Shown here: in pieces, positions 12,401 to 23,265 of the stretch
How the letters are laid out: every line of letters starts with the position of its first letter
Position numbering within the stretch: position 1 is the first letter of the stretch
Origin: Echinarachnius parma
Lineage: Eukaryota; Echinodermata; Echinoidea; Clypeasteroida; Echinarachniidae
Assembly: GCA_037951105.1 (NCBI GenBank)
Contig: JBAMJV010009314.1
Coordinates: 62,001 to 126,000, forward strand
Direction: 5' to 3'
DNA length: 64,000 bases
Translations under genes and position numbers: made by a program
Notes under the pieces: model-generated
Database searches by the model: none
The model's input: the letters and a program-made list of their open reading frames with translations, nothing else
What the model was told of the DNA's origin: nothing

Positions 12401-15400
12401 TTTTGTGTTGTTAAGACAGAATAGTCTTAACACACTGAATATAAGCTTGACAAATAAAAACAGCGTGATATGTTTAAGACACACTATAACTTTTTAGACG
12501 GGATGCAATCATATTATTTGCATGAAGCAAGTTATCTTGGATGTTTCATAATCACCGATTCGAAGTTGTTCAACCATATTCGGAGGTAACATTAGGACAT
12601 GTTTCATTAACCTCTCGAGGTAATTACTTGGTCATTCGGAGAGATTAGGGATGGCACTTTAACATGATCATGGTTGACATTTCTACTTTGCATGTACAAA
12701 ATGAATAAACAATCAAAGCAGTTTGACATGTAACCTATGGAATTGACCGTCTACACTTGTCTTTGAAATCGACCATTATAACGAGTAAATTCGTGAGAAT
12801 TGATAATGTTACGGACGAAATACATTGACAAAATTACATTAATTACATTAAAGAAAAGCTTCCTAGCTTTGCACATACAATTACATGTCTCGTTCTTTTA
12901 AAGATTTTCCCCTTGGACTTGAGTCTTATGCCATCCCTGATGCCAGTCTGACCGCGTCGAGCGAGAAAAGTGAGCTGCATGGAGCTAGACGGGGACGATT
13001 GAATGCGGTTCTTTCTCCTGATGGAGGGAGGGGATCTTGGACATCAGGCTCTAGTGACCCTTCCCCATGGATCCAGGTTAGAGTATTTAAAATTTGCTCA
13101 ATAGGAAACCCGTGTGTGTTGAGCATAATACACAAGTGTGATGCGTTACTTTGCGAAATAGTAGATGCTACAATAATATTATGTTGTTTTTTCTTAAAAT
13201 TGTGCAAGTATTTTTTTTTAGATTGTCAATTTTACTGTTCAAATAGTATTTGCCTTAATGCAATATATTCCTGATATTTACCAAAATATATTGTTAAATT
13301 GACAAGTACACTTCAAGCTCATTTAAGCCGCATTATGTTGTTCAGGTGGTGGTAATGCGCTTACTTATATTTAACATCTCATACATGTCATCAGTTATTC
13401 TAATGAGGTTGAAATAAATTAAATGTCAACATGAAATATACGTTACACGGTTCTAATTACCAATATTACTGATTAGCAACGATTTGGCAATGAAAGTAGA
13501 AATGTTAGCTGACCTGTGAACAGAAGGTCAGACGCAATAAAATGTTAATTTCAACTGTTATTCGTTTTCAGGTTGATCTCGGCTCTACCCATCGAGTCGT
13601 TGCCTTGGCAACACAAGGACGTCAGGATCAGGTATTATGGGTGACGAGCTACAAGGTCACCTACAGCATGGATGGTGTGACCTTCGACACGGTTCAAGAT
13701 AGCTCTGTATCAGATGTCGTGAGTATTATGTATTGGGTTATGTATAGTTACAAATCTGAAATAATGCATTTTTTAAAATTTCTACTCTGTAATGACGCTG
13801 AGAAAAATGCGTAGGCAGGAGGGTGCGTTGAGTGCGTACGCACCCCCCCCCCCCCTACAACAAACAAATCAGAAAATCCACTTTCGACCGGTCTCGAGTC
13901 CACTTTTTATCGTTCTCGTCCATCATTGATATTGGATCCCCCCCCACCCCCACCCCTGGTTACACAACTCAACCATAGGTCAAACAAATTTGGCGACGGA
14001 CACCCCCCCCCCCCCCCCCTTCAAAACAATCCTGGCTAAGGGCCTGAAAATCATTACAGTAACCTAGAATGATTTCGAATTGTACATATTTCATTTAAAG
14101 TGGCCTTGCCAACCAAATGCCTGTTGACTTATGTTCTTCTGCATTAATGTACACACCAAATATTTGTAAACTGTTAAACCTAAAAAGGTTTTTGTATATT
14201 TTAAAACATTTAATCAATCATTTGTTTTCATTTTACTTAGCCCCCCCCCCCCGCCTCTCAAAAGCCTCTTCAGTGTAGAATTATATTGTTGACTGGTTGT
14301 GACATCATCAGTCAATTACTACTCAGTTACTAATACACTACTCAAATAAAAGTTAAGGACCACTTTTTATTTTGTGTTTACTTTTTTATGCGAGATATTT
14401 TACTGCTGAATGACCTCAAACACACTGTAATCAATATCACATGTGGTTCAGTTGTTGCATAATGTCTCTTGCATCATTGCACATCCTGTAATCATCTAGA
14501 CAGACAAAAGATGAAAGAACTAGACCTCACTCATTGCTTGGAGAAAATATACAAGTTAAGAAAAAAGTGGGCCTTAAATTTTTTTGGAAGTTGAACATTT
14601 TAGAAGCCGAGACCGAGAATTTGCAACATTTTCGAGGCCGAGACCAGAATTCTTCGAAAACAATCATTGTGTGGTCAAGGGGGGGGGGGGGGAACCCCTC
14701 CCCCTCCCCTCCCCCCCCCCCCTGGGTACGCCTACAAATTTATCATAACTTTAACATTCAACACAATAATATAATTGGCAAGTGAATTCAAGGATTAAGG
14801 GAGGCATACAATGCTTTTGCACTATTTCCTTATTACAGACAAGAAAACAAGACAAAACAAGAACATTATACACTGGGCCCAAAAAGAAACTTATATTTGT
14901 TCACATGATCATATCTTAAAATCCTGTGCATCAAAATTAACCAAAAATGACACACAGGATTACTTAAATACTCTACTCTAAACACATGTCAGTAACCAAG
15001 CAGTTGCCCAACTGACACAACCGCAAAAAGCACTGACATGGAACAACTTCCGGGACCACATGTCACAGTATAAGGGACAATCGGCACACTTAGAGCAGCT
15101 CTACGGGAAGAGAGGAACAATCTCCCATAGCCTGTATCAGAAACCTAGTGGACAGCATGCGTAGCAGATGCACTGAATGATTCCAAGCACATGGTGGACA
15201 CACCCACTAATGATGTCTGTGTTTGGGTAACTGACATTACCTTAATTTCAATTTGTTTTGACTTCCTCACCTGTCTTATACTCTGTTGCCAAAATGTCCA
15301 GGCTGTGACATGTGATACAGCTAACGGTTCCATGTCAGTGCATTTTTCGGTTCTGTCAGTAAGGTAACCGTTTGGATTTTGACATGTCATTGGAGTAGGG

Positions 15401-15649
15401 TATTTAAGTAATCCAATGTGTCATTTTGGTTAATTTTCATGGACAGACTTTCAAGATATGACCATGTGAAAAAATATAAGTTTCTTTTTGGGCCCAGTGT
15501 AGATACAAATGAATTATAAAAAATATGCAAGATTCAGCAGAATAAGTCATAAAACAATAAATATAATTACGGTGATTCAATCGAGTCATTAATCTATCAA
15601 TCAATCATTCAATCTAACAATCAATCAATCAATCAATCAATCAATATAT

Positions 15650-15701
<52 letters not shown>

Positions 15702-15702
15702 T

Positions 15703-15745
<43 letters not shown>

Positions 15746-18365
15746 TCAATCAATCCATCAATTAAATCAATTAAATCATATGACATCCGAACTAGCTACT
15801 TGTAGTTGGTATAGGTAGGACAGCTTCTCGGTTGAATTTAAACCGAGAATTATAGTCTCTTCTCAACGACAATTTACATTATTTTTTTGTAACGCAAGCG
15901 CCAATTTACGTGAGCTTTCGTGGATTGCATATAGTATATCAACAAACTGTTGGGTCACGTAACCCAACACTTCGTAGACTAGGGTGACCTGTTTCACGAA
16001 GGGGCGCAAAACGTGAACGTGATACGTGATACGTGACCATTCATTGCAAGCCATGACAATGTCAAATTATTTGGCCGTCTCTTTGTAGGTATTTTCGGGC
16101 AACTCTGATCAAAATACCGTCGTTCGGAACGCCTTTCCCGCGCCGATAGTGTGTCGATACGTGCGTGTGAAGCCTGCAACCTGGCAAGGATCGTACGCCG
16201 GTATGAGAATGGAGCTTTACGGATATGGCCCCCTGGAAGGTAATTAATATATCCATTTCGGGATCGTTTGGTTTATGGAGGTAATCACAAATGACAATTG
16301 TATCAACATAAGAGACTTCAAATTACCTTTTTACGGACATATCGGCCGTTTATGCACTTATCATGCACGTTGCAAAAAAAGCGCCCTCTAAACGTCCAAT
16401 TCAGTTTAATGAAATTATTATATTGAAGAACACAAATTAATTACATGATCATGAATTAGATAATAGTGCAAACCGCACAAAGGATATTCAGTTATAATAC
16501 TACAAGTATGAACATTACCAACATAATCAAGATACTAGTGATATAATGTCATTTTTATTACGGAGTTTGAGTACGTAGTATGACTTATGATGGCCTACCA
16601 GCACGACAACAAATTAAAGGCATTTAATCGAGTGGATGATCATGAGATACAGACACAAACATGGAAACGTGTGTGTGTGTTTGTGAGTTCTATCATGTAG
16701 TTAATACAACTACGATTGATATAAAGGGGCCAAGAGAGGTGATATTTGACATTTTTGCACACTAAATAATGTTTGCCATTTATGTAGCGCCTAATATGAT
16801 TGATAATCATCTCTAAAGCGCTTTTAGACGTTTACTATATCATAAATATATTGCCGAGCATAAGAGATACCCCTACCAACCATATTGCTGGCAAGCTTAG
16901 CATATTGGGAATCCAAAATAATAAACTAAAAGACCATTGAACTTCGCAATCATTTCAGAAAATACAATTTTTTAATTTTAGCAAGGCCACATTTCAAACG
17001 GTGATGGGCCAAAAACAAGCTGCGATGAGACAATAGAAGTGATGAATGGCAGACCAGGTCAAAAATAACCAAACGTCACAACGGAATGCACATTTCGCAA
17101 GTAAAGTGCATTTTTTTACACTAAGTCTTTATTTTAGGTGGGGTTTTCCATTTTTTTAAATTTTATCCAAAATGGCCCTGGACTTCCAAATCTTATTTGG
17201 ATAGTTTGAATTTGTTTAACTCTGCAAGGCTCCTTAGATAGAGAGATAATCAACAACTATTTAAAACCCGCTTTATTTAATTTTTGAAAACAGGAAGCAT
17301 TTTTTTTTTTTTTTTTAAGGGCTGGTTCAAAATTATCGAATATTTTGGGGGCCCCACAATGATTACAAATTGTTATGTTTATGGATATTTCAGCCGTTTC
17401 CGAACCGATTTTGATCAAATAAAGTTTATTCTGTCATTAAAATTGTATGCTCTTTCAAATTTGACACTCAGTTTTTCATTTCCTCGCAAACAAATATTTT
17501 GTGTAGCGCCCTCTATACCAAAACTCAACTATCCCTTTAAGGCAAATGTTTCGAACATGCATATATATGTATGCATTAGTTTTTAAAATATGTATATATT
17601 CTGGGTTTCTGTGTTTTTTCTCTGTTTTATATTATGTTGTAATCAATTAAATTAAAACTTGCTTGCTTCGCTTAGGCCTTTAATATACGGAATTCCTTTA
17701 TCGTCTCAGCATTTGAAACATGTAATGATTTTAATAATGAAATGTAATGTATTATAGTGTTGTAGACAATGTATTATTGTTTTTATGTGTTCCTCTGCCA
17801 CACAATGACCAGGAAGAAAGAAACGATGAATTTGTTTTGACCTGATAATACTGCTTAAGGGATCTAGTAACATTGTCCAAATCCACAGAATTCTTACTAG
17901 TGGTTCTTTTTATTATTTTTATTACCAACATAAGCATGGAACAGAATTTTTTTTTTTAAGAATTTCACTTTCGTTAAAAAGATATTTACGATTTAAGTGT
18001 TCGGATTTGTTCATTATCCACCGGAAGGTTATAACCGTGTACAAAATCAGTGCAATGAGTTGGCAAATATCACTTTGCATTTCCGCTCATTACTTTGCCA
18101 TATATCACCCATTTAACGCGAAATATTTACACATTACTTTGTGGACATATCAGATCACACTTGTAACAACCATTCATCACTTTTTGCAGATGACAACAAA
18201 GTTACTAGATCCCTTTAACTTGACAAAACGACTACATATAACACAACTTATATGAATGTGCGACTTCTCGCCAGTCTTATTATTGTTTTATTTCTGTATC
18301 TTGACATTCAAACCAAGTTTTGTTTTTATTCAGAAATACAGTCCCTGAAGAAGCCTTATGGGTAA
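409..18365 (+). CDS. Secreted EGF-repeat / F5/8C (discoidin) protein, 16-exon model
   Basis: Hand-built model with exons 409-475, 3744-3974, 4860-4961, 6550-6666, 6854-6970, 7232-7348, 7569-7685, 7861-7977, 8239-8355, 8576-8692, 8954-9070, 9810-9926, 12904-13076, 13572-13718, 16089-16239 and tentatively 18334-18365. Total is 1,956 nt (651 codons plus stop) and all junction phases agree. Order: signal peptide, unrecognised Cys-rich segment, ten EGF-like domains, one F5/8 type C domain. EGF plus discoidin resembles the lactadherin/EDIL3 group of extracellular adhesion proteins, but with far more EGFs and a single discoidin domain, so orthology is not claimed. The product is probably secreted: the F5/8C domain is followed by only about 13 residues and no membrane segment. 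All EGF introns are phase 1, as in exon-shuffled genes. The first two exons and the last exon are the least certain; the EGF and F5/8C exons are solid. Confidence 0.8.
609..718. repeat. Long hairpin
   Basis: Arms of about 42 bp (611-652 and 675-717) pair with few mismatches around a 22-bp loop, within exon 1's intron. Confidence 0.75.
842..1222. mobile_element. Family A TTAA short TIR element
   Basis: Full copy. Family A runs from TTAAAGGGACTTAGTAAC to GTTACTAGATCCCTTTAA, inverted ends within TTAA, about 380-390 bp, non-coding. TTAA flanks are typical of piggyBac-type transposition; class is inferred. Confidence 0.75.
1591..2598. mobile_element. Palindromic TIR element (about 1.0 kb)
   Basis: Starts TATACTCCGCAAAAAAAGAA and ends with the complement TTTTTTTGCGGAGTATA; inner parts also pair (caattaaccacagcaagg / ccttgctattgttaattga). 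No coding capacity. Confidence 0.75.
3744..3974 (+). CDS. Exon 2: unrecognised Cys-rich extracellular segment
   Basis: Open 1-1 phase exon between acceptor tatatag and donor CCTG/gtaggt. It encodes about 77 residues with five cysteines (a CC pair in VDTCCKDGYG, then single Cys in RSC, FEC and RMC). I do not recognise the fold. The GYGL context is faintly sushi-like but the tryptophan and spacing do not fit. Support comes from phase compatibility with the signal exon and the first EGF exon, plus raised GC content. Confidence 0.55.
4860..4961 (+). CDS. Exon 3: EGF-like domain 1
   Basis: Symmetric 1-1 phase exon of 102 nt (acceptor cctcgccag, donor GAAG/gtatgg). It encodes six Cys in EGF spacing (DCDSNPCKNGWCEE then YTCHCPPGFNGSDC). 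CDSNPC fits the O-glucosylation consensus C-x-S-x-P-C. It differs from the nine later EGFs, so it is an older unit. Confidence 0.88.
5245..5350 (+). pseudogene. Decayed copy of EGF exon 3
   Basis: About 380 bp after exon 3 lies a diverged duplicate: shared stretches include CCTTGTAAGAA and TGGTGAGCTACAC. The readable part gives PCKNVRCKDNLVSYTTCRC, but the last cysteine is lost, a residue is inserted, a stop follows and no good donor remains. Judged non-coding. Confidence 0.7.
5683..6072. mobile_element. Family A element, degenerate, inverted
   Basis: Reverse-orientation copy recognised by gggatcgggtaactttgttg at one end, gagcgaaaatgcgaagtga inside and aaaaccgaaacgggtttcat; the terminal TTAA is eroded (gatcccttttagg). 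Confidence 0.6.
6550..6666 (+). CDS. Exon 4: EGF type A, copy 1
   Basis: 117-nt, 1-1 phase exon (acceptor catcctag, donor ACAG/gtaaac). It begins DIDEC, the N-terminal part of the calcium-binding EGF consensus, and has six Cys. The first Cys pair is CASTLC, so it is the only EGF here without the C-x-S-x-P-C O-glucosylation motif. It ends with the sequon NIS. Confidence 0.92.
6854..6970 (+). CDS. Exon 5: EGF type B, copy 1
   Basis: 117-nt, 1-1 phase exon (acceptor tttcctag, donor ACAG/gtgaaa) beginning VTNECASTPC. It carries C-S-D-G-Q-D-S-F-S-C, which fits the Asp/Asn beta-hydroxylation pattern, and ends CNIST. Confidence 0.92.
7232..7348 (+). CDS. Exon 6: EGF type B, copy 2
   Basis: 117-nt, 1-1 phase exon beginning VINECASTPC. 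Near-identical to exon 5, with intron sequence conserved on both sides; changes include CECNPGW in place of CDCDPGW. Confidence 0.92.
7569..7685 (+). CDS. Exon 7: EGF type A, copy 2
   Basis: 117-nt, 1-1 phase exon beginning DIDECASNPCVHGNC. It starts the second A-B-B unit, 1,019 bp after the first. It ends NISI before gtaaac. Confidence 0.92.
   Translation, partial: TSMNAQATPVYTGTVPRVKTVSPVSVILDGAGTSATSV
7861..7977 (+). CDS. Exon 8: EGF type B, copy 3
   Basis: 117-nt, 1-1 phase exon beginning VTNECASTPC, with DDQNSF in place of the usual DGQDSF. Confidence 0.92.
8239..8355 (+). CDS. Exon 9: EGF type B, copy 4
   Basis: 117-nt, 1-1 phase exon beginning VTYECASTPC, with SDGKDSF. Exactly 378 bp after exon 8, the same spacing as exons 5 and 6. 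Confidence 0.92.
8576..8692 (+). CDS. Exon 10: EGF type A, copy 3
   Basis: 117-nt, 1-1 phase exon beginning DIDECASYPCVHGNC; starts the third A-B-B unit, 1,007 bp after the second. Confidence 0.92.
8954..9070 (+). CDS. Exon 11: EGF type B, copy 5
   Basis: 117-nt, 1-1 phase exon beginning VTNECASNPC. Followed by the same intron as the other B exons until an insertion interrupts it near 9230. Confidence 0.92.
9230..9605. mobile_element. Insertion in the third EGF unit, with internal hairpin
   Basis: The sister introns lack this segment; homology resumes at cactcatttggaatgaatt. It contains inverted arms around a core (gcgattatattgcatcgagg / gagtgcaatataatcgc). A related fragment is near 28460-28560. 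Class unknown, non-coding. Confidence 0.6.
9810..9926 (+). CDS. Exon 12: EGF type B, copy 6
   Basis: 117-nt, 1-1 phase exon beginning VTNECASTPC, with CRDGQDSF and a GGDFCNISA ending. Last EGF; the next recognised exon is the discoidin start, about 3 kb on. Confidence 0.92.
9927..12903 (+). other. Intron between last EGF and F5/8C
   Basis: About 3 kb. It holds two diverged copies of a roughly 250-bp AT-rich unit (about 10390-10640 and 10640-10930, both with aaaatgaagcacc), a full family B element at 11178-11712 and a short CA tract at 12300-12330. No exon recognised. Confidence 0.6.
11178..11712. mobile_element. Family B element, full length
   Basis: 535 bp from TTAAAGGGGTAGTTTAG to CTAAACTACCTCTTTAA: perfect-looking inverted ends and TTAA flanks. 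Non-coding. Reference copy for the family. Confidence 0.8.
12904..13076 (+). CDS. Exon 13: F5/8 type C domain, part 1
   Basis: 173 nt, phase 1 in and 0 out (acceptor cttttaaag, donor ATCCAG/gttaga). It encodes the classic start of a discoidin domain: PLGLES, AIPDASLTASS, ARRGRLN and SPWIQ. The Cys usually found three residues before PLG is not supplied by this exon or by the end of exon 12. Confidence 0.9.
13572..13718 (+). CDS. Exon 14: F5/8 type C domain, part 2
   Basis: 147 nt, phase 0-0 (acceptor gttttcag, donor GATGTC/gtgagt). It encodes VDLGSTHRVVALATQGRQ, WVTSYKVTYSMDGVTF, the highly conserved central strands of the discoidin fold, continuing WIQ/VDLG across the intron. Confidence 0.95.
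14869..15501. mobile_element. Palindromic TIR element, GGGCCC type
   Basis: Begins TACACTGGGCCCAAAAAG, ends CTTTTTGGGCCCAGTGTA, within TA. Arms of over 100 bp pair. Sister copy at 55754-56401. Confidence 0.8.
15590..15775. repeat. (ATCA)n microsatellite
   Basis: Long, slightly imperfect tetranucleotide run in the F5/8C intron. Confidence 0.95.
16089..16239 (+). CDS. Exon 15: F5/8 type C domain, part 3
   Basis: 151 nt, phase 0 in and 1 out (acceptor tctttgtag, donor GAAG/gtaatt). It encodes VFSGNSDQNTVVRN, APIVCRYVRVKP and MRMELYGYG, the end of the domain. The final Cys of the family (ELYGC) is Tyr here, and IVARY reads IVCRY. Confidence 0.93.
17235..17540. mobile_element. Family B fragment
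   Basis: Right half of the element, ending actcaactatccctTTAA. Confidence 0.65.
17855..18218. mobile_element. Family A element
   Basis: TTAA at both ends, with GGGATCTAGTAACATTGTCC and GTTACTAGATCCC next to them. Confidence 0.75.
18334..18365 (+). CDS. Tentative last exon of the EGF-discoidin gene
   Basis: After the strong acceptor tttttattcag, phase 1 reading gives EIQSLKKPYG then TAA. An AATAAA lies at 18601-18606. No homology supports it and similar strings occur in repeats, so it is a best guess for the 3' end; a longer distant exon is possible. Confidence 0.3.
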
Positions 18366-18450
18366 AGATTTTCACACGGTGTTTATTTGACGTTTTGTTC
18401 TACTATATTCTAATAAGAAAGACACAGAGCAACGTCTTTAACGCCAAATA

Positions 18451-18918
18451 ACAGTACTGGGAAACGCCCCGTACAAAAACAAATTTAGAAATATGCTTTC
18501 ATCACCTACCACGTGAAAGAATATATCATATTAGATGTTAATGTAACGATTTGGACCAAAACTGCTTTGAATTGACTAATTGAGCATTAATAGGCTCCAA
18601 AATAAAAACGATCGTTGACGAAGTTCAATTTAACCGCCTGCGGAACCGCGTATACGCTACGTGCAACAGATTTTGCTAGTTTACGGTATGCCGGCCTGTC
18701 GATATCTCCAACCCAGCGCTAGAGGGGCGCGTGCAGGTGCGAACGGGTGGAGAATTTTTGCCAAATGTTACTGGTTCTCATTGGATTTCCTCCGATATTT
18801 CTGCATTTAACGATACTAAGGTTCGGATTTTACCACACACACCCTTTTTATACTTATTCAACAACATTGATCAATTAGTTTGGCCAATATAGATGTTTTT
18901 GGTTAATTTCCCAATACT
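18451..18918. mobile_element. Family D short TIR element
   Basis: Ends agtactgggaaacgcc and tttcccaatact. Inverted partner copy at 31361-31822 shares attttaacacacaag-type and gtgaaagaatata motifs. Confidence 0.6.
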
Positions 18919-19559
18919 ATTATTTGGCTTTGATATTTTCATGAAGTATGCATGTACAGTTCACAATAATGTAACATAATGTTTTAGATAAACACATTAA
19001 AACACAGTTAGTACTGATCAATGCGAGTAAAATTAAACGGTTTAACTGTTAATTAAAGGATTTAAACGGTTTAAACGGAGATAAGAACTCAAATTAATTG
19101 CAAAACATGAATGTATTTTTTAAGCAACATTTGTATCCATTGTGTGGTATGTCATAGCTTTGTTAACAAGTTGGATTGAATGAGGCATTTTGATTATGTA
19201 TGTGTTTGCATCTATTTGCATCTGTGCCGACTTTGTGTTTTGTTGTACAGTATTTTAAAAGTTCCATGATATATGTTTAGTTCTGTGTATTTGTTTACTA
19301 TACATACATTATTTAATATTTGTAGACCGTTTGACCTTAATATTTTTGAGCATTTGTACCCAATTGTAAACATTGTAGCAATTTGTTTTCTAATTAGCTA
19401 AGCCTCACCTCTTGAAATAAATCTCCATATTGGAATGGTGGTTGCGACATCATCTGTCAATCACTGGTCAGCTAACATAAGATGAGCAAAAGAAAGAGTA
19501 CAACAACAGAACAATAACTCACAACAGCATGCACTGCATGTTTGTTATGGGGTAACTTT

Positions 19560-20110
19560 GCTATTTATAAGAACCGCTATTAATAATGTATTTATCCACT
19601 AAACTGAAGGACTGCTATTCATCAAGCAAAAAAGGGGTCGCTTTTCATAAAGGCATGAGGACCGTTATTTTTAAGAACCGCTATTTATCATGTAAATTTA
19701 GGGTCGCCATTTCTCATCGAGGGTCACTACTCATAAGGACCGCTGTTCATAATTCGAATTCAGGGTCGCAATTCTAAATCATAGAAAGGGGTCGCTATTT
19801 AACAAACGAAATAAGGGTCAGTATTCACAATACAAAAATAGGGTCGCTACTCATAATCCGAATGAGGGTCGCTATTCATAATGTAAGTAGAGGGTCGCTA
19901 ATTTGGAATTGTCAATTGGTTTCAAATTGGGAATGTCAATTCGTTTCTAATTTGGAATTGTCAACTGGTTTCCAATAGGAATTGTCAATTTGTTTTTGTC
20001 CTGGATATTCATCCTTATATCATGATCCATAATATTTGCCCCAATAGCTTCGTTTTATGAATGGCGACCCTTTTCTTCGATTATTAATAGCGGTCCTTTT
20101 GAATAGCGCG
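19560..20110. repeat. Degenerate GGGTCGCTATTCATAA block
   Basis: Roughly ten irregular copies of gggtcgctattcataa or its variant gaccgctattca, spaced 20-40 bp, then three copies of aattgtcaattggtttc, and an inverted rggtccgctatt-like end. No known family. Confidence 0.6.
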
Positions 20111-21158
20111 GAGCAGAGCGAATTATTTTTATTGATGCCTTTATTGTCCTAATGACGGTTAAGCATTACTTGTGATCATGTGATGATATCATTAACAGGC
20201 GCTTAGCTTGACTGTTCGCAGGTCGCTAATGTTCTTCTGATTAGTAACTGAGGAATGGTTGACTGTGCTTAGTAAGCCGTTCAGTGATGAATGTATCTAA
20301 TATAATTATAGAAATAATGTTTTCACGGCAGGATTGTCAAAGAATTATTTGCTATGAACGTATGGCGCGTTCTTTAGGCATGTTAGGGGCACTTGCTTTT
20401 TGTGATATGTTAAGTACTGATGAACATCATGGAAACCACTGCATGTTTGTGAAAAGAATTTCTGAAAAGTACTACAATTGAATGATCTTTGTTGCTCAAT
20501 GGTTACATAACCGGTCAATACACCAGGGCCCATATTCATAAAACCCCGCTAGCTTAGTTTCATGCAAAGTTTATTTGAAGGAACTACAGCGTCTAGATGG
20601 CCTAATTTTCACAATTCGGCTCTCTATATGTAATTTTTCCCGAAGAAAAAGATGTTGGCATCATTACTCATGAAATCAATACATTTTGGGGTAATTAGTA
20701 AATATTTAATTGTCCTGGGAACGCCCCTTTTAAATCATCTAAAGAACGGACTAATGAACTAAATTCTGTAGATTACGCGTCATGACGTATGCCAATGAAT
20801 TGTCAATCACATGTCGATCACGCTGCCGATTCCGGACTCTAAATGTGGGTGGGGCGTAAACTGGCTGCTAAGTGAGATTTGCCATCAGAAAACTAGTCTT
20901 AAATCACTACTGTGTTTATTTTCATGGATTTTTTTCAGCAGACCTATGTTTCAAGTCATCAACTATGGAATAAGTGTCAAAGTACGTTGTATTTTTTAGG
21001 TCCTTATTTAAGTTATGAACTATTGTATAAGGTAAAATATATCTATATTTATTTACAAATCCGGTGTGTGAAAATTCAACTTTTAATACAAACACAGATT
21101 TCAGTTACTATATCAATGTGATGAAATAAACGATGTAAGTTATTTCACGATATAAATG

Positions 21159-21672
21159 TTAAAGGCGTAGTACAGTTTTGGTTAGTCTGAGCTTTAGTAA
21201 CCCAAAACTGCACAATAACATTACAAACTAATAGTTATAACTCCACCATGCTCGAAAGGTATATAAAATTACAAACGACTAAGTAAAAACCCTGTTATCA
21301 TTCAAAAAGAGCCATTAAAACACAAGAGGGCGCTCTCTAAAAAAACTTTACTTTCAACCATTTTTCATTCAAAATTATGCATGTGAGGTTTTATTAAATA
21401 GAAAGATCATCAACAACTATTTCAAAACCTTTTTTGAAAACGTTTGAAAAAGTGTAAGCATTTTTTAAGAGTTTTTAAAAAATCGTCGAATAAATCTGGG
21501 CCCCAGATTTATTCCGATCGGATATATTTATTGAGATTTCAGCCGTTTCTGAACCGATTTGATCAAATAAAATTTATTCTGCCATTAAAATCGTATGCTT
21601 TTTCAAATTGTACACAGTTTTTCATTATCTCACAAAACAATTATTTCGTGCAGAACTGAACTACCCCTTCAA
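21159..21672. mobile_element. Family B element
   Basis: About 514 bp, from TTAAAGGCGTAGTACAG to GAACTGAACTACCCCTTCAA; right flank eroded. Confidence 0.75.
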
Positions 21673-21852
21673 TATAATTCCAGCACATGGTATTTTCAAG
21701 TAAATTATCGACCAAGACTACCTTGTAAATGTTACTATTCATGTTTGCTCTGTGAAGGATTTAATAAACATCTCCTATTAGCATAGTATAAAACTGTTTT
21801 TCGTCATGTTCCTTTCTGTTCCTAGTCAGTGCGTAGGCGTTTATATGGTGCA

Positions 21853-21868
21853 ATGTGTGTGTGTTTGA

Positions 21869-21947
<79 letters not shown>

Positions 21948-21952
21948 GCGTT
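21853..21952. repeat. (TG)n microsatellite
   Basis: About 45 TG units with a few interruptions. Confidence 0.97.
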
Positions 21953-23265
21953 CGTGAATGGTTACGTGCAGGGGGGTCACTCTGCCAGAGTGACGCGATT
22001 TTTGGTCACCGGAAGGTACTACTACTGGTTGCATTATGGGCTACTTGGGAACTACAGTTAACCAATCACAGAGTATTTCATACGCGTCGTCACCGGATCG
22101 AGGTCAATAAAACAAGTTCATATGCATACGTCACCATGGATCCCATTGTTCTCATAAGCGTGATAAAATCTAGGACAATGTTCAATGTTCAATGTTTTAT
22201 TTCTCATGTCACCCTGTCGTAGGGTATTGAAGAAAATCACATTTAGCACAATATAACAAATATATACAGATATATATACACATATTCAAAACATATATCA
22301 CAAAATATATGAAAACTAACATGTAACATAAAACAAACAGGAAGTAAGTTAATTGCAAATTTAAAATCGATCAAAAATATAAACTTTCGAAAATGTGAAG
22401 ATCATTGAGACAGTGCACAGGAAAATAGGCGCGATAGTCTACGCACTGCATAGCATGATGATTGGTCAAGTAATAGGTCACTACGCGATGACGTAGAGAA
22501 GTAGTACACGGGAGCTTCAAAAATCGTGTCACTCCGCCATATTGCCCATGTACAAAGTCTATTGGACACGTGACTTGCGCGCGTTAAGTAAGTTGTTGTT
22601 GTTGTTTTAAGTTTATTGGCGTTATTCATTCATTTTGAATATTTACGGCAATTTAAGCCTTCTAGGTCGCACGGTGTAATTCAGCCGTCTCAACTTTTTT
22701 TCGCAAAATGGCGGAGGAAAGATGACGTAATTTTTTTTCAGAAAATAAATCAGAAACAATACTTAAGTTCTTATTATCTGTATTTTTATGCTGGATTTGG
22801 CATTAAGGTAATGCTATCTTCCATAATAGGCCCAAAATCTGGATAAATCGGGTAAATAATTACTTTTGTTGATTATTCAGTGCAAAGCATGCAGATCTGG
22901 ACTCCTTTAGACAAGACTATTGAAAAATATGTATTCTTTGTGCAAGGCTCATTTTATTAACTTTCCACTGCATCAATTTTTTTTTCTTTTTCTGTTGATA
23001 GATCTACCATGATATAGAGATATATCAAAAAAATTAGGAAACTTCATGTAATCGTTTTAATTGTATCTTATATTGAAATCATGGTTTTTAGTGTGTAAGT
23101 CTATGGGGATAATAATTACTACCATGCATCCTCTAGTTATAAACGGGTTGGTTTGTTTATTCATAATTCTATGGTTACGTGCGTATATGTTTTCTGTGTG
23201 TGCGTGGGTGTGTAGCGGTATTTAAATAAATTTATCAGCATTACATAATGCACTCAGAAACTTAC

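Larger units (their letters stand above)
13719..16088 (+). other. Intron inside F5/8C
   Basis: Contains long C and G homopolymers (13843-14722), a palindromic Tc1-like element (14869-15501) and an (ATCA)n microsatellite (about 15590-15775). No exon seen. Confidence 0.6.
16240..23265. other. Gene-poor stretch
   Basis: Apart from the tentative exon at 18334, I see only repeats: family B fragments (17235-17540, 21159-21672), family A (17855-18218), family D (18451-18918), the GGGTCGCTATTC block (19560-20110) and a (TG)n tract (21853-21950). A loosely palindromic segment at 21970-22535 has ends sharing GAGTGACnCGATTTTTG in inverted orientation. Confidence 0.6.

Noticed and set aside
21855-22222. 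Cys-Val and Thr-His repeat frames
   Set aside because: Translation of the (TG)n tract.
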